Source of the DNA: an uncultured Lachnospiraceae bacterium
Lineage (GTDB): Bacteria > Bacillota > Clostridia > Lachnospirales > Lachnospiraceae
Direction of reading: 5' to 3'
Length of the DNA: 55,439 nt
Assembly: GCA_947630595.1 (NCBI GenBank)
Contig: CANRIG010000011.1
Coordinates: forward strand, 1 to 55,439
The notes under the pieces were generated by a model. The model did no database searches, had not been told where the DNA came from, and saw only the letters and a program-made list of their open reading frames with translations. Made by a program: the position numbers and the translations under genes. Below are positions 1-9,167 of this stretch, piece after piece (position 1 is the stretch's first letter; each line of letters begins with the position of its first letter).

Positions 1-90
1 AAAAATGTATAATTCCCATAACCCTCGTAAAATCAGCCGATTTATTTATTTTAATTATTCTTCGTGAAACAACCCTGTTACAGGATTTGA

Positions 91-258
91 GACTGTCTGA
101 AAAACCTTTTCCTCGGGGTGCGGCAGTCCATTGTCCACGAGATCCTCGTTACATCTGTCTGCCTGCGGCGGACTGCATCCGCCTCAGGACAGACATCTGT
201 CTCGGATATGTGGACAATCAGACTGCCGCAGGCCCCTTCGGAGGTTTTGCAGACAGTC
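91..258. repeat. Dispersed fold-back element, copy A
   Basis: A 168-base imperfect inverted repeat. The outer ends are GACTGTCTG (91-99) and CAGACAGTC (250-258). GCGGCAGTC and GACTGCCGC pair further in, and the inner arms are ATTGTCCAC (130-138) and GTGGACAAT (210-218). The centre carries CGGCGGACTGCATCCGCC, a small hairpin. Related copies lie at 7022-7171 and 20368-20491. It sits downstream of the GH120 gene stop. No transposase or coding function is visible, so a MITE-like or REP-like structured element is the best description. Confidence 0.8.
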
Positions 259-322
259 TTAAAATACCCGGAAAAGCGCCGGCCGGGCCAAATCGCTGCG
301 TCCAGCTCCGTTTTACCTGGAT

Positions 323-391
323 CAGATTTTTTGCCCAAGCCAGATTTTTATCTTGGCTAGATTTTTACCTTGGCCAGATTTTGATTTTCTC
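323..391. repeat. 17-18 bp tandem repeat over the GH120 stop codon
   Basis: Four degenerate units begin at 323, 341, 358 and 375 with (C/T)AGATTTT followed by a CTTGG-like segment. The array includes the last codons and the stop of the GH120 gene, so it looks like duplication of the gene's own 3' end. Confidence 0.7.
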
Positions 392-2380
392 CGACTCTAT
401 CCCCTCAAACGGGCCCGCCGTCGGCGTGACGCTCCGGTGCCGTCCGAAGAAGTCCTGGTTAAATACGATCGGGGCGCCGTCCGGCTGTTCGTATTTCTGC
501 TCCGGCTCAAAGGCCTCCCCGAGCACCTCCGTGGAAATCATACCCTTGTTTTCCACCGGCAGGCAGCCGTACAAATTGGTTTTCAGGAACCAGCCGTCCT
601 CGCGCTGCTCCACGGAAAGCTGAATTTCATGCTCCGTGTCCGCATAGGCGTCCTTTTCCTTCTCCCATGCCTTTGCGCCGTTGTAGTAGCAGTTGCCGGC
701 CGCCCACACGGGAAGCGGAATATAATACCGGTCGCTCGGGGCGGAACCCATGCCGCAGTAGCCCTCGAACTCCGCTGCCCACTCTTCTTCCGTCATATAT
801 CCGTTGTACGGCCAGGTGCCGGTCAGCACATTGTAATCATCCCACTCGTCCGGCGTGTCCATCTGCTGTCTCATGAACGCGCGGATGGGCTGCTGCACAA
901 AAATGTTGTTGTAGAAGCGCATATCGCCGTGGAGAATCGTCATAAACCCGGCGATCTCCGTGCGGTGCGGCACATGGTAGGGCGTGTAGCGCGGCGATTT
1001 TTTCGTCTTTGACCCGTTGTCCACGCCGCGTCCCACCGCCGTGAAGGCCCCGGCAATCAGGTTGTGGACGAGCGCCACGCCCTGCGTCGGCAGCTTCACG
1101 GAGCGCTCCGACAAAAGCAGGTTGTGGTCGATCAGCGTCGGGCCGTGCGATACCTCCACAAAAATATCGTCGCCGATGCCGGTCATGCCCTCCTCGCACA
1201 TCAGATGATCGAACGGCAGGGCGTTGTGATGGAAGATGTTCTGGGTCACGCGGGTGCCCTGCGCCTGCCAGTCGAGCCAGAGCCCTCTGGTGCAGTGATG
1301 GAAGTGGTTCCTGCGGATGATCACGTCGATGGCCGCATGCATCTTGATTCCGCCGATCTCAGCCCCGGCCAGATTCTGCTTGTTGTTGATATGGTGAATG
1401 TGGTTGTCCTCGATCAGGGAGAACGCGCCTCCCAGATGGCCGACAATGCCGGTCTGCCCGCAGTCGTGAATCTCGCAGCGGCGGATGATGTGGCTGCCGA
1501 TCCGTTCCTTCGTCCAGCCCTCCCGCTGCGCCTGGCAGATCGCGTCCCGCTCCGTCTGCGTCCCGTCCTTGAATTTCTTTTTCATCCATTTGTTGTCGTT
1601 TTCCGGCTGCAGGTATTTCCCGAGGGAAATGCCGCTGCACTTGGACTGGAAAATCTCGCAGTCCTCGATGATCCAGCCTTTCGACCAGTGCGGGCCCACC
1701 ATGCCCTCCTGATAGGCCGTGGGCGGCGCCCACTGCGTAGCCGCCCTGCACACGGTAAACCCGGACAGGGTGATATAGCCCACGCCTTCCCTGGACGGAT
1801 AAAAACAGTTGCGGCGCACATTGATCTCCACCGATTCGCGGTTGGGGTCCGCGCCCTGGAAATTGGCGTAAAGAACCGTGCAGCCGTCCTGCTGCTCGGC
1901 ATACCACGTGTAAACGCTGAAATCCGGATCCCAGGAAGCCCTGTACACCTGCGGCCGCAGCACCTGCTCCAGCGACGCTGCCTCATAGAGCGACTTGTCG
2001 TTCAGATAAACCTCTCCCGTGTGGGCAAGAAACGACGCGTCAAACCAGTCCCCCGCCACCAGCGTGGTATAGGGATTGTAGCCGCCGAACAGCCCGTTGG
2101 GAATCGTTGCCTTCCAGACGGTGCCCTCCACCGGCGTCCAGTTTTTCACCGGCTCCGCGCCTGTGATCACCGCTTTTCCCTTTTTCTCCGAGCGGTAAAC
2201 GATTCTCCGCTCCGGCTCTCCCGCATGCGCGGGGTCCACATATTCCCGGTAGATGCCGGGCGCTACCAGCACCTCGTCCCCGGGAGCCGCGACCGCGGCC
2301 GCTTCCGTGATGGTCTGAAAAGGCTTTTCCCTGGTCCCGTCGCCGCCCGGCGCCGCGGAACCGTTCACATGATAAATCAT
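365..2380 (-). CDS. GH120 family beta-xylosidase-like parallel beta-helix enzyme
   Basis: Predicted 671-residue cytoplasmic glycoside hydrolase with no signal peptide. It resembles Thermoanaerobacterium XylC (GH120) along its length as I remember that protein. Shared blocks include YANFQGADPN near 171-180, WSKGWIIED near 232-240, GSHIIR near 295-300 and GHLGG near 314-318. The catalytic pair known from XylC (Asp nucleophile, Glu acid/base) corresponds to D370 in GLWLDW and E409 in FVEVSHGP. About 16 extra residues separate them here. The ATG at 2380 is chosen over an upstream TTG because it follows an AAAGGA site and matches the XylC N-terminus. The likely job is release of xylose from xylo-oligosaccharides. 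No transporter or other xylan gene is adjacent. Substrate is inferred. Confidence 0.85.
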   Translation of the reverse strand: MIYHVNGSAAPGGDGTREKPFQTITEAAAVAAPGDEVLVAPGIYREYVDPAHAGEPERRIVYRSEKKGKAVITGAEPVKNWTPVEGTVWKATIPNGLFGGYNPYTTLVAGDWFDASFLAHTGEVYLNDKSLYEAASLEQVLRPQVYRASWDPDFSVYTWYAEQQDGCTVLYANFQGADPNRESVEINVRRNCFYPSREGVGYITLSGFTVCRAATQWAPPTAYQEGMVGPHWSKGWIIEDCEIFQSKCSGISLGKYLQPENDNKWMKKKFKDGTQTERDAICQAQREGWTKERIGSHIIRRCEIHDCGQTGIVGHLGGAFSLIEDNHIHHINNKQNLAGAEIGGIKMHAAIDVIIRRNHFHHCTRGLWLDWQAQGTRVTQNIFHHNALPFDHLMCEEGMTGIGDDIFVEVSHGPTLIDHNLLLSERSVKLPTQGVALVHNLIAGAFTAVGRGVDNGSKTKKSPRYTPYHVPHRTEIAGFMTILHGDMRFYNNIFVQQPIRAFMRQQMDTPDEWDDYNVLTGTWPYNGYMTEEEWAAEFEGYCGMGSAPSDRYYIPLPVWAAGNCYYNGAKAWEKEKDAYADTEHEIQLSVEQREDGWFLKTNLYGCLPVENKGMISTEVLGEAFEPEQKYEQPDGAPIVFNQDFFGRHRSVTPTAGPFEGIESEKIKIWPR

Positions 2381-2421
2381 ATTTTTCCGTCCTTTCTGCT
2401 GTAATCTTCTCCGTACAGGTG

Positions 2422-2450
2422 AGTATAACCCCAAAGCCGCCTTCTGGCAA
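2422..2450 (-). promoter_or_regulatory. Sigma-70-type promoter for the GH120 gene
   Basis: On the minus strand TTGCCA, 17 bases, then TATACT, placed about 40 bases before the chosen start. This is a sequence match only. Confidence 0.55.
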
Positions 2451-2503
2451 TACTTTCCTGTTTTTAGAAATTATTTTCTGTCAATATTAAGAAAAAATTC
2501 TTT

Positions 2504-2532
2504 TTGAGTTTCCTATTATTTTGTGATAAACT
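2504..2532 (+). promoter_or_regulatory. Possible promoter for the YARHG-domain gene
   Basis: TTGAGT, 17 bases, TAAACT, ending about 28 bases before the ATG at 2561. The -10 box matches only moderately. Confidence 0.45.
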
Positions 2533-2560
2533 GAAATCAAAGAGAAAGAAGGTGATTTTT

Positions 2561-3412
2561 ATGAAGAAATTCGTCAATAATATTCAGAAAATTCTGCGCC
2601 GCGCCGCTGCCGCCGCCCTGTTTGTATTCTGTCTGGGCGGGGCGCTGACCGCGCACGCAGAGCCGAATGCCTATGACCTGATCGTGCCCGACGCCGACAC
2701 CCGCTATTACACGGACGAGGAGATCCGCGACATGCCGCTGCAGGTCGTGTGCTACGGCAAAAATGAAATTTATGCGCGCCACGGCCGGATGTTCGTGTCC
2801 AGAGAGCTGGACGAATATTTCCGCCTGCAGCCGTGGTACTCCGGCACCGTAATGCCGGAGAGCTTTTCCCCCAGCGTCTTCAACGCTTACGAGCAGGCCA
2901 ACATCTCCCTCCTGAGCGAGCGCGAGAAAGCGCTCAATCAGAACGGCTATGCGCTGGACCAGCCCGGCTACAGCTTTGACGCCGTCACCGATTACATCGC
3001 CGCCCGCTCCGGCACGGCGCCAGGCACGACGGGCGGGATCGGCGAGAACGCCGTGTGCGACAACCACAACCAGATTTTCTCCACGGAGTGGTTTTCCTTC
3101 GACATCCCGGACGCCTGGATGCCCGGCTTTGTCTATGAGCTCAACGAGGATTCCATCAATTTCTGCTGCGGCCTGGTGTGGAACAACGGCAAAATGAAAG
3201 GCACCATCTGCACCATCCTGCGCTCCGAGGAATGGCACCCGGCGGACTACTATCCCGCCGCGGATTATCTGGGCGACGGCCTGGGCTACTCCTACTACCT
3301 GCTCTATCCGACCGACGTGCAGTACGATCCGTCCAGCAGCGCGGAGCTGCAGAGCTATCTGTCGATGTCTCTGGCGGTGCCGGAGGTCAAGGACAGCTTT
3401 CGGATTTACTGA
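2561..3412 (+). CDS. Exported YARHG-domain protein
   Basis: 283 residues. It begins with a typical signal peptide (MKKF, hydrophobic core, AHA-EP cleavage near residue 32). The YARHG motif lies in NEIYARHGRMF in the first third, followed by an aromatic stretch (YFRLQPWY) common in this family of small extracellular domains. The C-terminal half, after a short Gly/Thr linker, has no family I recognise. The ATG at 2561 has a GAAGGTG site and gives the signal peptide; the in-frame TTG upstream does not. It converges with the L,D-transpeptidase gene six bases away. A cell-surface role is likely but the activity is unknown. Confidence 0.75.
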   Translation: MKKFVNNIQKILRRAAAAALFVFCLGGALTAHAEPNAYDLIVPDADTRYYTDEEIRDMPLQVVCYGKNEIYARHGRMFVSRELDEYFRLQPWYSGTVMPESFSPSVFNAYEQANISLLSEREKALNQNGYALDQPGYSFDAVTDYIAARSGTAPGTTGGIGENAVCDNHNQIFSTEWFSFDIPDAWMPGFVYELNEDSINFCCGLVWNNGKMKGTICTILRSEEWHPADYYPAADYLGDGLGYSYYLLYPTDVQYDPSSSAELQSYLSMSLAVPEVKDSFRIY

Positions 3413-3418
3413 TCCGCT

Positions 3419-4861
3419 TTAATAATAGAGGAAAATCGGGAACCGCTCCTGCATATGCTCGTAAATGACCTGCGCCGCGTCGTACGGCAGATTCACACAG
3501 CCGTGCGACCCGTTGGTCTGGTAAATGCTGCCTCCGAACGCATTCCTCCAGGGCGCGTCGTGCAGCCCCTGGCCGTCGTGGAACGGCATCCAGTACGTCA
3601 CCTCTTCCTCCCAGGTATCGCCCTTGAGCGTCTCGGGGCTCTTTTTGTAGGGAATCGTAAACACGCCGGTGACGGTCCCGCGGTCGTCCCGCGGCAGGCC
3701 GGAGACCACGTCCGTCTCGATGATCAGCTCTCCGTCCATATAAAACCACAGGTGCTGCTGGGAGAGATTGACCTCCACGTAGTTGCCGCAGATGTCGTCG
3801 CGGCCGTTGCGCCGGTAGCCCTTGACCGCATAGACCGGCTCCCGCTCCACCGCCGTGTTGCTCTGGATATCCGCAATCATCTGCGCCGCCTCGGCGTCCC
3901 GGTCGATCTGGTAGCCGTAATCGCTGGACTCGTATGACACGGTATGCCCGTCGTGCGCCACGAAATCGCGCTCATAGTACAGCGTGTCGTAGCGGTCCGC
4001 CAGCGCATAGACGTAATTGTAGACATCCTCCTCGCGCAGCGTCGCCTGCGCGCCGTCGATGTCCAGCCAGCCTTTCACCGTGTTCCAGTCCACCACCTCT
4101 TTCGTATCGCCGAAGGTCAGCGTGACCCGGGCCTTGCAAAAGGTATTGTAGGCCTGCATCTGGTCGTTCAGCGCGCGGTCGTCCTGCGTCACCGCCGGCA
4201 GGAAGTAAAACGAATCCGGCACCGCCAGGCTCGCGTCCGCCTGCGGCCGCGTCTGGGACGTCAGCTTGTCGGCGAAATCCCGTACCAGCACGCGCAGATC
4301 GGCGTCGTCCATCTCGTTGCCGTAGACTTCGGGCTGGATGTAGTATTCCACGCCGTCATATTCCAGGCTGGCGTCCACGCTGGCCGTGCGCGGCTTTGCG
4401 AACCGCGACGCCGACACCGCCGTATTGAACACCTTTTCGTCAAACTCAAACGGAATCTCGATCTCAAATTCATTTCCGCCCAGCAGGCTGAACAGCAGGC
4501 GCAGGTTCTGCCTGCGCATGCAGCCCTGAATCCGCTCCAGCAGCTCCATGCGGTCGATCGTGTAGCCCATCTCCGCCAGCGTCAGCGTCAGCGCGCTCTC
4601 TCCGCCCTCGCTCAGCTCGAGCTTCGGCGCGCTGAAATCGCGCTCCATGGTCTCCAGCACCTGCTTGCAGGTCTGCCCCGCCACATCGTATCCATTCAGC
4701 TTTGTTTCCTCAAAAAAAAGACCGCTGTTTGCCCGGTTATACAGGTAATATCCAAGTGCGCCCAGCCCGGCGACGAGCAGGCAGACCACAACGGTCACAA
4801 CGATCTTTCGTCCATGCTTTTTCTTTTTCAACTTCCGCCACTTACCCTTCTGACTTATCAA
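3419..4861 (-). CDS. Membrane-anchored L,D-transpeptidase (YkuD) with peptidoglycan-binding region
   Basis: 480 residues. A short basic N-terminus precedes one transmembrane segment (about 20-41). A long middle region resembles the tandem PG_binding_4 domains of clostridial L,D-transpeptidases, and a C-terminal YkuD domain starts near 345. The YkuD signature SHGCVNLP is complete, with catalytic Cys455 and His453. The family forms 3-3 cross-links in peptidoglycan or attaches proteins to it, outside the membrane. No ATG exists near the N-terminus; the start is TTG at 4861 with GGA a few bases upstream. It lies downstream of phoR with a gap of 123 bases, so co-transcription is uncertain. Confidence 0.88.
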   Translation of the reverse strand: MISQKGKWRKLKKKKHGRKIVVTVVVCLLVAGLGALGYYLYNRANSGLFFEETKLNGYDVAGQTCKQVLETMERDFSAPKLELSEGGESALTLTLAEMGYTIDRMELLERIQGCMRRQNLRLLFSLLGGNEFEIEIPFEFDEKVFNTAVSASRFAKPRTASVDASLEYDGVEYYIQPEVYGNEMDDADLRVLVRDFADKLTSQTRPQADASLAVPDSFYFLPAVTQDDRALNDQMQAYNTFCKARVTLTFGDTKEVVDWNTVKGWLDIDGAQATLREEDVYNYVYALADRYDTLYYERDFVAHDGHTVSYESSDYGYQIDRDAEAAQMIADIQSNTAVEREPVYAVKGYRRNGRDDICGNYVEVNLSQQHLWFYMDGELIIETDVVSGLPRDDRGTVTGVFTIPYKKSPETLKGDTWEEEVTYWMPFHDGQGLHDAPWRNAFGGSIYQTNGSHGCVNLPYDAAQVIYEHMQERFPIFLYY

Positions 4862-4984
4862 TTATTCCGGAAGCTCTTCCCCCCCCAAAAAGCGTTCCTT
4901 TCATAATATTGCACCATTCACAGAAAATAGTCAAGTGGGCAGGTTTATTTTTCTCAAAATCGTATCCATGCGCCGCGGGCAGCG

Positions 4985-6304
4985 TCAGGTCTCAAAGATC
5001 ACCCTGATCTCCGTGCCTTTCCCCACCTCGCTGTGCAGCTCAATCCGGGCGTGGTGCTGCGCCACGATGTGCTTGACGATGGCCAGGCCCAGGCCGGTGC
5101 CGCCGGTCGATTTGGAGCGGCTCTTGTCCACCCGGTAAAACCGCTCAAACACGCGCTCCCGGCTCTCCTCGGGAATGCCGATGCCGGTGTCCTTCACCGT
5201 GAGCACCGTCTGCGCGCCCCGCGCCTGGGCCGTCACATCCACGCGGCCGCCCGGGCGGTTGTAGCGGATGGCGTTGTCGCAGAGGTTGAACAGCAGCTCC
5301 TCCATCATGCCCCGGTCAGCGTGAATCAGGCAGCGGCTCCCATGGCAGTGCAGCGAGACGCCGTGATCAGCAGCGCTGAACTCCAGCATTTCCACGCAGC
5401 TTTCGGCCACCTCATGGAGGTCCACCTCGCTGTGCGCCGCCACGGCATGGCCGCCGTCCAGCTCCGAGAGGCGGATGGTATCGTTGATCAGCGTCAGCAG
5501 CCGGTTGGCGTTGCGGTGAATCTCCCCGGCAAAGCGGCTGACCTCGTTCTCCCCGGCAATCCCGGTCTCGATCAGCTCCGCGTAGCCGGAAATCGCGGTC
5601 AGCGGCGTTTTCAGCTCGTGGGAGACATTGGCCGTAAATTCCTGGCGCATGTTTGCGCTGCGGAGGATGTCGCTGTGCTGCTGGCGGATGGTGGTGATAA
5701 ACGGCACCAGCTCCTCGTAGGCGTCGATCCCGCCGGCATGGTCGATGTCCGCCGCCAGCCGCTCGATCGGCCGCACGATGCCGGCCGTGATATAGCGGGA
5801 CAGAAACAGGCAGATCAGAAACATCACGGCGCCGATGGCGACGATGCCGTACGTCGTGTTGTAAAACACGCGCCAGATGCTGTCCGCCTCCCTGCTGATG
5901 CGCAGGATATCGCCGTCTTCCAGCGTCAGCGCATAATAATACATATCCCGGTCGAGCGTGTCCGAATGCCGCACGACATAGCCCTCGCCGCCGTCTAACG
6001 CCTCCTGAATCTCGGGCCGGCCGGCGTGGTTGTCCATCGCCTCGCTGCCGGTCTGGCTGTCAAACAGCACCACGCCCTCCGGATCGATCACCGTCACCCG
6101 CAGTTCCTCAGGCGGAGACGCGTATTCCCGCCGCAGCGCCTCCCCGGAGGGGGCCATGCCGCGCAGGATCTCGGCATAAGTCTGCATATCGTGAATGATC
6201 TGGCTGCGGTACATATGATGAAAGACGGCAACCGCCATAAAGAGGGTCGCCGCCAGGGTCAGAAACGCCGTCAGCAGCAGATACCGGTTGATCTTCTTTT
6301 TCAT
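4985..6304 (-). CDS. phoR: PhoR-type sensor histidine kinase
   Basis: 439 residues. Two transmembrane segments (about 8-30 and 152-172) enclose an extracellular sensor region of about 120 residues. The kinase core is intact: H-box ANVSHELKTPL with His229, N-box NLCDNAIRYN (N344), G1 DTGIGIP (372-378) and G2 GGTGLGLAI (401-409). It should autophosphorylate and pass phosphate to the response regulator encoded six bases upstream. Synteny with pst, phoU and the Na/Pi carrier supports phosphate-starvation signalling, probably through contact with PhoU and the Pst transporter. No PAS domain was obvious to me. The start is ATG. Confidence 0.9.
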   Translation of the reverse strand: MKKKINRYLLLTAFLTLAATLFMAVAVFHHMYRSQIIHDMQTYAEILRGMAPSGEALRREYASPPEELRVTVIDPEGVVLFDSQTGSEAMDNHAGRPEIQEALDGGEGYVVRHSDTLDRDMYYYALTLEDGDILRISREADSIWRVFYNTTYGIVAIGAVMFLICLFLSRYITAGIVRPIERLAADIDHAGGIDAYEELVPFITTIRQQHSDILRSANMRQEFTANVSHELKTPLTAISGYAELIETGIAGENEVSRFAGEIHRNANRLLTLINDTIRLSELDGGHAVAAHSEVDLHEVAESCVEMLEFSAADHGVSLHCHGSRCLIHADRGMMEELLFNLCDNAIRYNRPGGRVDVTAQARGAQTVLTVKDTGIGIPEESRERVFERFYRVDKSRSKSTGGTGLGLAIVKHIVAQHHARIELHSEVGKGTEIRVIFET

Positions 6305-6310
6305 TTCCCG

Positions 6311-6988
6311 TCACTCTCCCGTCAGCATGTAGCCGACGTTGCGCACCGTCCGGATCATCGCGCCCGCATCCCCGAGCTTCTGGCGCAGCGTCTTGATGTG
6401 CATGTCCAGCGTCCGCGACTCGCCCTCAAAGTCCGTGCCCCAGACGCGGTCGAGAATCACGTCCCGCGAGGCCACGATGCCCGCGTTCAAAAGCAGCAGC
6501 TTCAGCAGCTCGTACTCCTTGTAGGTCAGCTCGCACGGCCGGTCGCCGGCAAACACCGCCCGCCGCTCGTCGTCCATGAAAATCGGCCCCAGGCGGATCA
6601 GGCGCTCCTCCTCCATGCCGCGGCTGCGGCGCAGCAGCGCCTTGACCCGGGAAATCAGCTCCATCACGCCGAACGGCTTGGTGATGTAATCATCCGCGCC
6701 GATGTCCAGCCCCTTTACCTTGTCGATCTCCGTAGTTTTGGCCGTCGCCATGATGATCGGCAGCCGGCGCGTCTCCGCGGCCGCGCGCAGCCGCTTCACC
6801 ATCGACAGGCCGTCCTCGTCCGGCAGCATGATGTCCAGCAGCGCCAGCGCCGGCACTTTCTCTTTCAGCCTCGCATAAAACGCAGAGGCGCAGTCAAAGC
6901 CCTGCACCTCGTAGCCCGCATTTTTCAGCGCGAACATCTCGATCTCGCGGATGTTCTCGTCGTCTTCCACAATATAAATCAATGCCAT
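6311..6988 (-). CDS. phoB: PhoB/PhoP-type response regulator
   Basis: 225 residues: receiver domain (1 to about 115) with acidic pocket E8-D9-D10, phospho-acceptor D52 in LLDIMLPD and a conserved Lys in ITKPFG, followed by an OmpR-type winged helix (TYKEYELLKLLLLN; RTLDMHIKTLRQKLG; VRNVGYML). The ATG at 6988 is preceded by GGGAG and matches the usual MALIYIVEDD start; an upstream in-frame start would add residues from the repeat copy. It pairs with phoR and likely binds the TTTTAC repeats before pstS and the Na/Pi gene. Confidence 0.92.
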   Translation of the reverse strand: MALIYIVEDDENIREIEMFALKNAGYEVQGFDCASAFYARLKEKVPALALLDIMLPDEDGLSMVKRLRAAAETRRLPIIMATAKTTEIDKVKGLDIGADDYITKPFGVMELISRVKALLRRSRGMEEERLIRLGPIFMDDERRAVFAGDRPCELTYKEYELLKLLLLNAGIVASRDVILDRVWGTDFEGESRTLDMHIKTLRQKLGDAGAMIRTVRNVGYMLTGE

Positions 6989-7021
6989 TTTTGCGCTCTC
7001 CCTGCGTATTTCCGAACTATG

Positions 7022-7171
7022 CCTCCGGGGCGTGACCATCCATTGTACACGAGATCCTCGTTACATCTGTCTGCCTGCGTCGGACTGCCGTCCGCCTCAG
7101 GACAGACATCTGTCTCGGATATGTGTACAATCGGATGGCCACAGGCCCCTCCGGATAACTTACAGACAGTC
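7022..7171. repeat. Dispersed fold-back element, copy B
   Basis: Same orientation and core as copy A. Inner arms are ATTGTACAC (7042-7050) and GTGTACAAT (7123-7131). Compared with copy A both arms changed together (C to A on the left, G to T on the right), so pairing is kept. CCATC/GATGG extend the stem outward, and CAGACAGTC occurs at 7163-7171; the left outer end is degenerate. It lies between the probable phoBR promoter and the phoB start. Confidence 0.8.
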
Positions 7172-7220
7172 TCCTGAAATCCTGCCGGATATTCCGAATC
7201 TATGAAACTCCGGTATTGTT

Positions 7221-7249
7221 ATACTACCCGATCTGCAGGTAAAATGCAA
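7221..7249 (-). promoter_or_regulatory. Probable phoBR promoter
   Basis: Minus strand TTGCAT, 17 bases, TAGTAT. It would give a leader of about 225 bases before phoB that contains fold-back copy B. A single TTTTAC overlaps the -35 region, compatible with weak self-activation, but there is no clear repeat array here. Confidence 0.5.
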
Positions 7250-7286
7250 CATCGGGATGCCTCCGCAGTCCACAGCAGCCCGGCAT

Positions 7287-9116
7287 TTACCGCGCAGGCT
7301 GCATCCGCGCCCGCATATCCACCCGGGGCGTGCCTTTGACGCGCTCCGGGAGCGCGTATTTCTCCTTGTATTTGCGGAACTGGTCGCGGAACTGGCGGTT
7401 ATCCTCATAGCGCAGCGAGTTCAGGTACTCGTGCCTGCCGTAGACGTCGTTTTCCGCCTGAATCATGCAGACCGCGATGTTGGAGCAGTGGTCTGCGATG
7501 CGGTTGTAGCTGGTGGTCAGGTCGGATAAGATGAAGCCCAGCTCGATCGTGCAGCGGCCCTCGCGCAGACGGTCGATGTGGCGCTTTTTCATCTCGTCGC
7601 CCAGATCGTCGATGACCTCCTCCATCGGTTCCACGTCGAAGGCCATGGCGGTATTTTCCTCTTTCAGTGCCTCCATGGAGATGCGGGCCACCTCCCGCAC
7701 CGCCGCCGAGAACACCTCCAGCTCGCCCACCGCCGCCTCCGAGAAGGCCAGATTTTTCTCGTAGATTTCCCGGGCCGCAGAGGCGATGCTCACCGCGTGG
7801 TCGGAGATGCGCTCGATGTCGCCGATGCAGTGCAGCAGCATCGACAGCGTGTGGCTGTCCTTCGTCTGCATCTCATGCTTCGCCGCCTGCACCAGATAGG
7901 TGCCGAGGCGGTCCTCATATTTATCCACGACGCTCTCCGCCTCCGTCACCTGCTCCAGGATGCGCTCGTCAAACGTGTCCAGCAGCGAGATGGCCGCGTC
8001 CAGCGACCCGAGCGTCACCTCCGCCATCTTCGCGCAGGCCACGCGGCACTGCGCCATTGCCAGCGCCGGGTTCTCCAGGAAACGGCTGTCCAGCGCCGAC
8101 AGGCCCTCGAGGCTCTTTTCCACCGTATGCTCGTCGCCCTGGCGGTCGCGCACCGTCCACTGCGCCAGCTTCACCAGCACCTTATGAAACGGCAGCCACA
8201 GAAGCGTCGCAAACACATTGAAAAAGGTATGCACGACGGCGATTCCGGCCGCGCCGGCCGCCTGTGTGAGAAACGAAAAATGCACCGCCGCGTTGACCGC
8301 GTAAAACAGGATCATAAAAATGATGGTGCCGATCAGGTTGAAATACAGGTGCACGAACGCCGTGCGCTTGGCGTTTTTGCGGGCCCCGATGGCCGAGATC
8401 AGCGCCGTCACGCAGGTGCCGATGTTCTGGCCCATGATGATCGGGATCGCCGAGCCGTAGGAGACCGCGCCGGTCGCGCACAGCGCCTGCAGAATACCGA
8501 CCGAGGCCGACGAGCTCTGGATGATCGCGGTCAGCACCGCGCCGGCCAGCATGCCCAGCACCGGATTTTCAAACATCAGAAACAGGTTGGTGAACTCCGG
8601 CACGTCCGCCAGCGGCTTCACCGCCCCGCTCATGGTCTCCATGCCGGTCATCAGCACCGCGAAGCCGACCATGATCGCGCCGGCGTCTTTCTTTTTGTCC
8701 TTTTTGGAAAACAGCAGAAAGGCCACGCCGATGATCGCCAGGATCGGCGAAAACGACGACGGCTTCAGCATTTTAATCAGAAAATTGTCACCCTGCAGCC
8801 CCGACAGGCTCAGAATCCAGGAAGTGATCGTGGTGCCGATGTTGGCGCCCATGATGATGCCCACCGCCCGCTGCAGCGTCATGATGCCGGAGTTTACAAA
8901 GCCGACCACCATGACCGTGGTCGCCGACGACGACTGAATCACCGCCGTCACGGCCGCGCCCAGCAGCACGCCGCGGAAAATATTGGAGGTCAGCTTCTCC
9001 AGTATCTTTTCCAGCCGGCCTCCGGACGCCCGCGACAGCCCGTCCCCCATCACGTGCATTCCGTACAGGAACAGGGCCAGGCCGCCGATCATTGTCAATA
9101 CGCTAAATATGTCCAT
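7287..9116 (-). CDS. Na/Pi cotransporter II family protein with C-terminal PhoU-like domain
   Basis: 609 residues. The N-terminal half carries two inverted membrane repeats, each with the QSSSA signature of the family (Q61-S64 in AVIQSSSATT, and a second in AIIQSSSASV). The C-terminal part is helical and PhoU-like (IGDIERISDHAVSIA; RIADHCSNIA), a layout known as NptA/YjbB. It probably moves phosphate with sodium across the membrane; some relatives export phosphate, so direction is uncertain. ATG with GGAGG upstream. It follows phoU in the pst cluster and has its own PHO-box-like array, so it is very likely phosphate regulated. Confidence 0.9.
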   Translation of the reverse strand: MDIFSVLTMIGGLALFLYGMHVMGDGLSRASGGRLEKILEKLTSNIFRGVLLGAAVTAVIQSSSATTVMVVGFVNSGIMTLQRAVGIIMGANIGTTITSWILSLSGLQGDNFLIKMLKPSSFSPILAIIGVAFLLFSKKDKKKDAGAIMVGFAVLMTGMETMSGAVKPLADVPEFTNLFLMFENPVLGMLAGAVLTAIIQSSSASVGILQALCATGAVSYGSAIPIIMGQNIGTCVTALISAIGARKNAKRTAFVHLYFNLIGTIIFMILFYAVNAAVHFSFLTQAAGAAGIAVVHTFFNVFATLLWLPFHKVLVKLAQWTVRDRQGDEHTVEKSLEGLSALDSRFLENPALAMAQCRVACAKMAEVTLGSLDAAISLLDTFDERILEQVTEAESVVDKYEDRLGTYLVQAAKHEMQTKDSHTLSMLLHCIGDIERISDHAVSIASAAREIYEKNLAFSEAAVGELEVFSAAVREVARISMEALKEENTAMAFDVEPMEEVIDDLGDEMKKRHIDRLREGRCTIELGFILSDLTTSYNRIADHCSNIAVCMIQAENDVYGRHEYLNSLRYEDNRQFRDQFRKYKEKYALPERVKGTPRVDMRARMQPAR

Positions 9117-9167
9117 ACGCTTTCCTCCAGCCTCCGCACCGCTCTTCGCCCGGTGCAGTCCGAAAGT

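Noticed and set aside
1064-2404. Long plus-strand frame opposite the GH120 gene
   Set aside because: Arg/His/Leu-rich composition with no motif; it is the complement of a convincing gene. Many similar shadows exist opposite the GC-rich genes.
7022-7039. Longer start for phoB inside repeat copy B
   Set aside because: It would add 17 non-conserved residues; the ATG at 6988 has a ribosome site and the conserved N-terminus.
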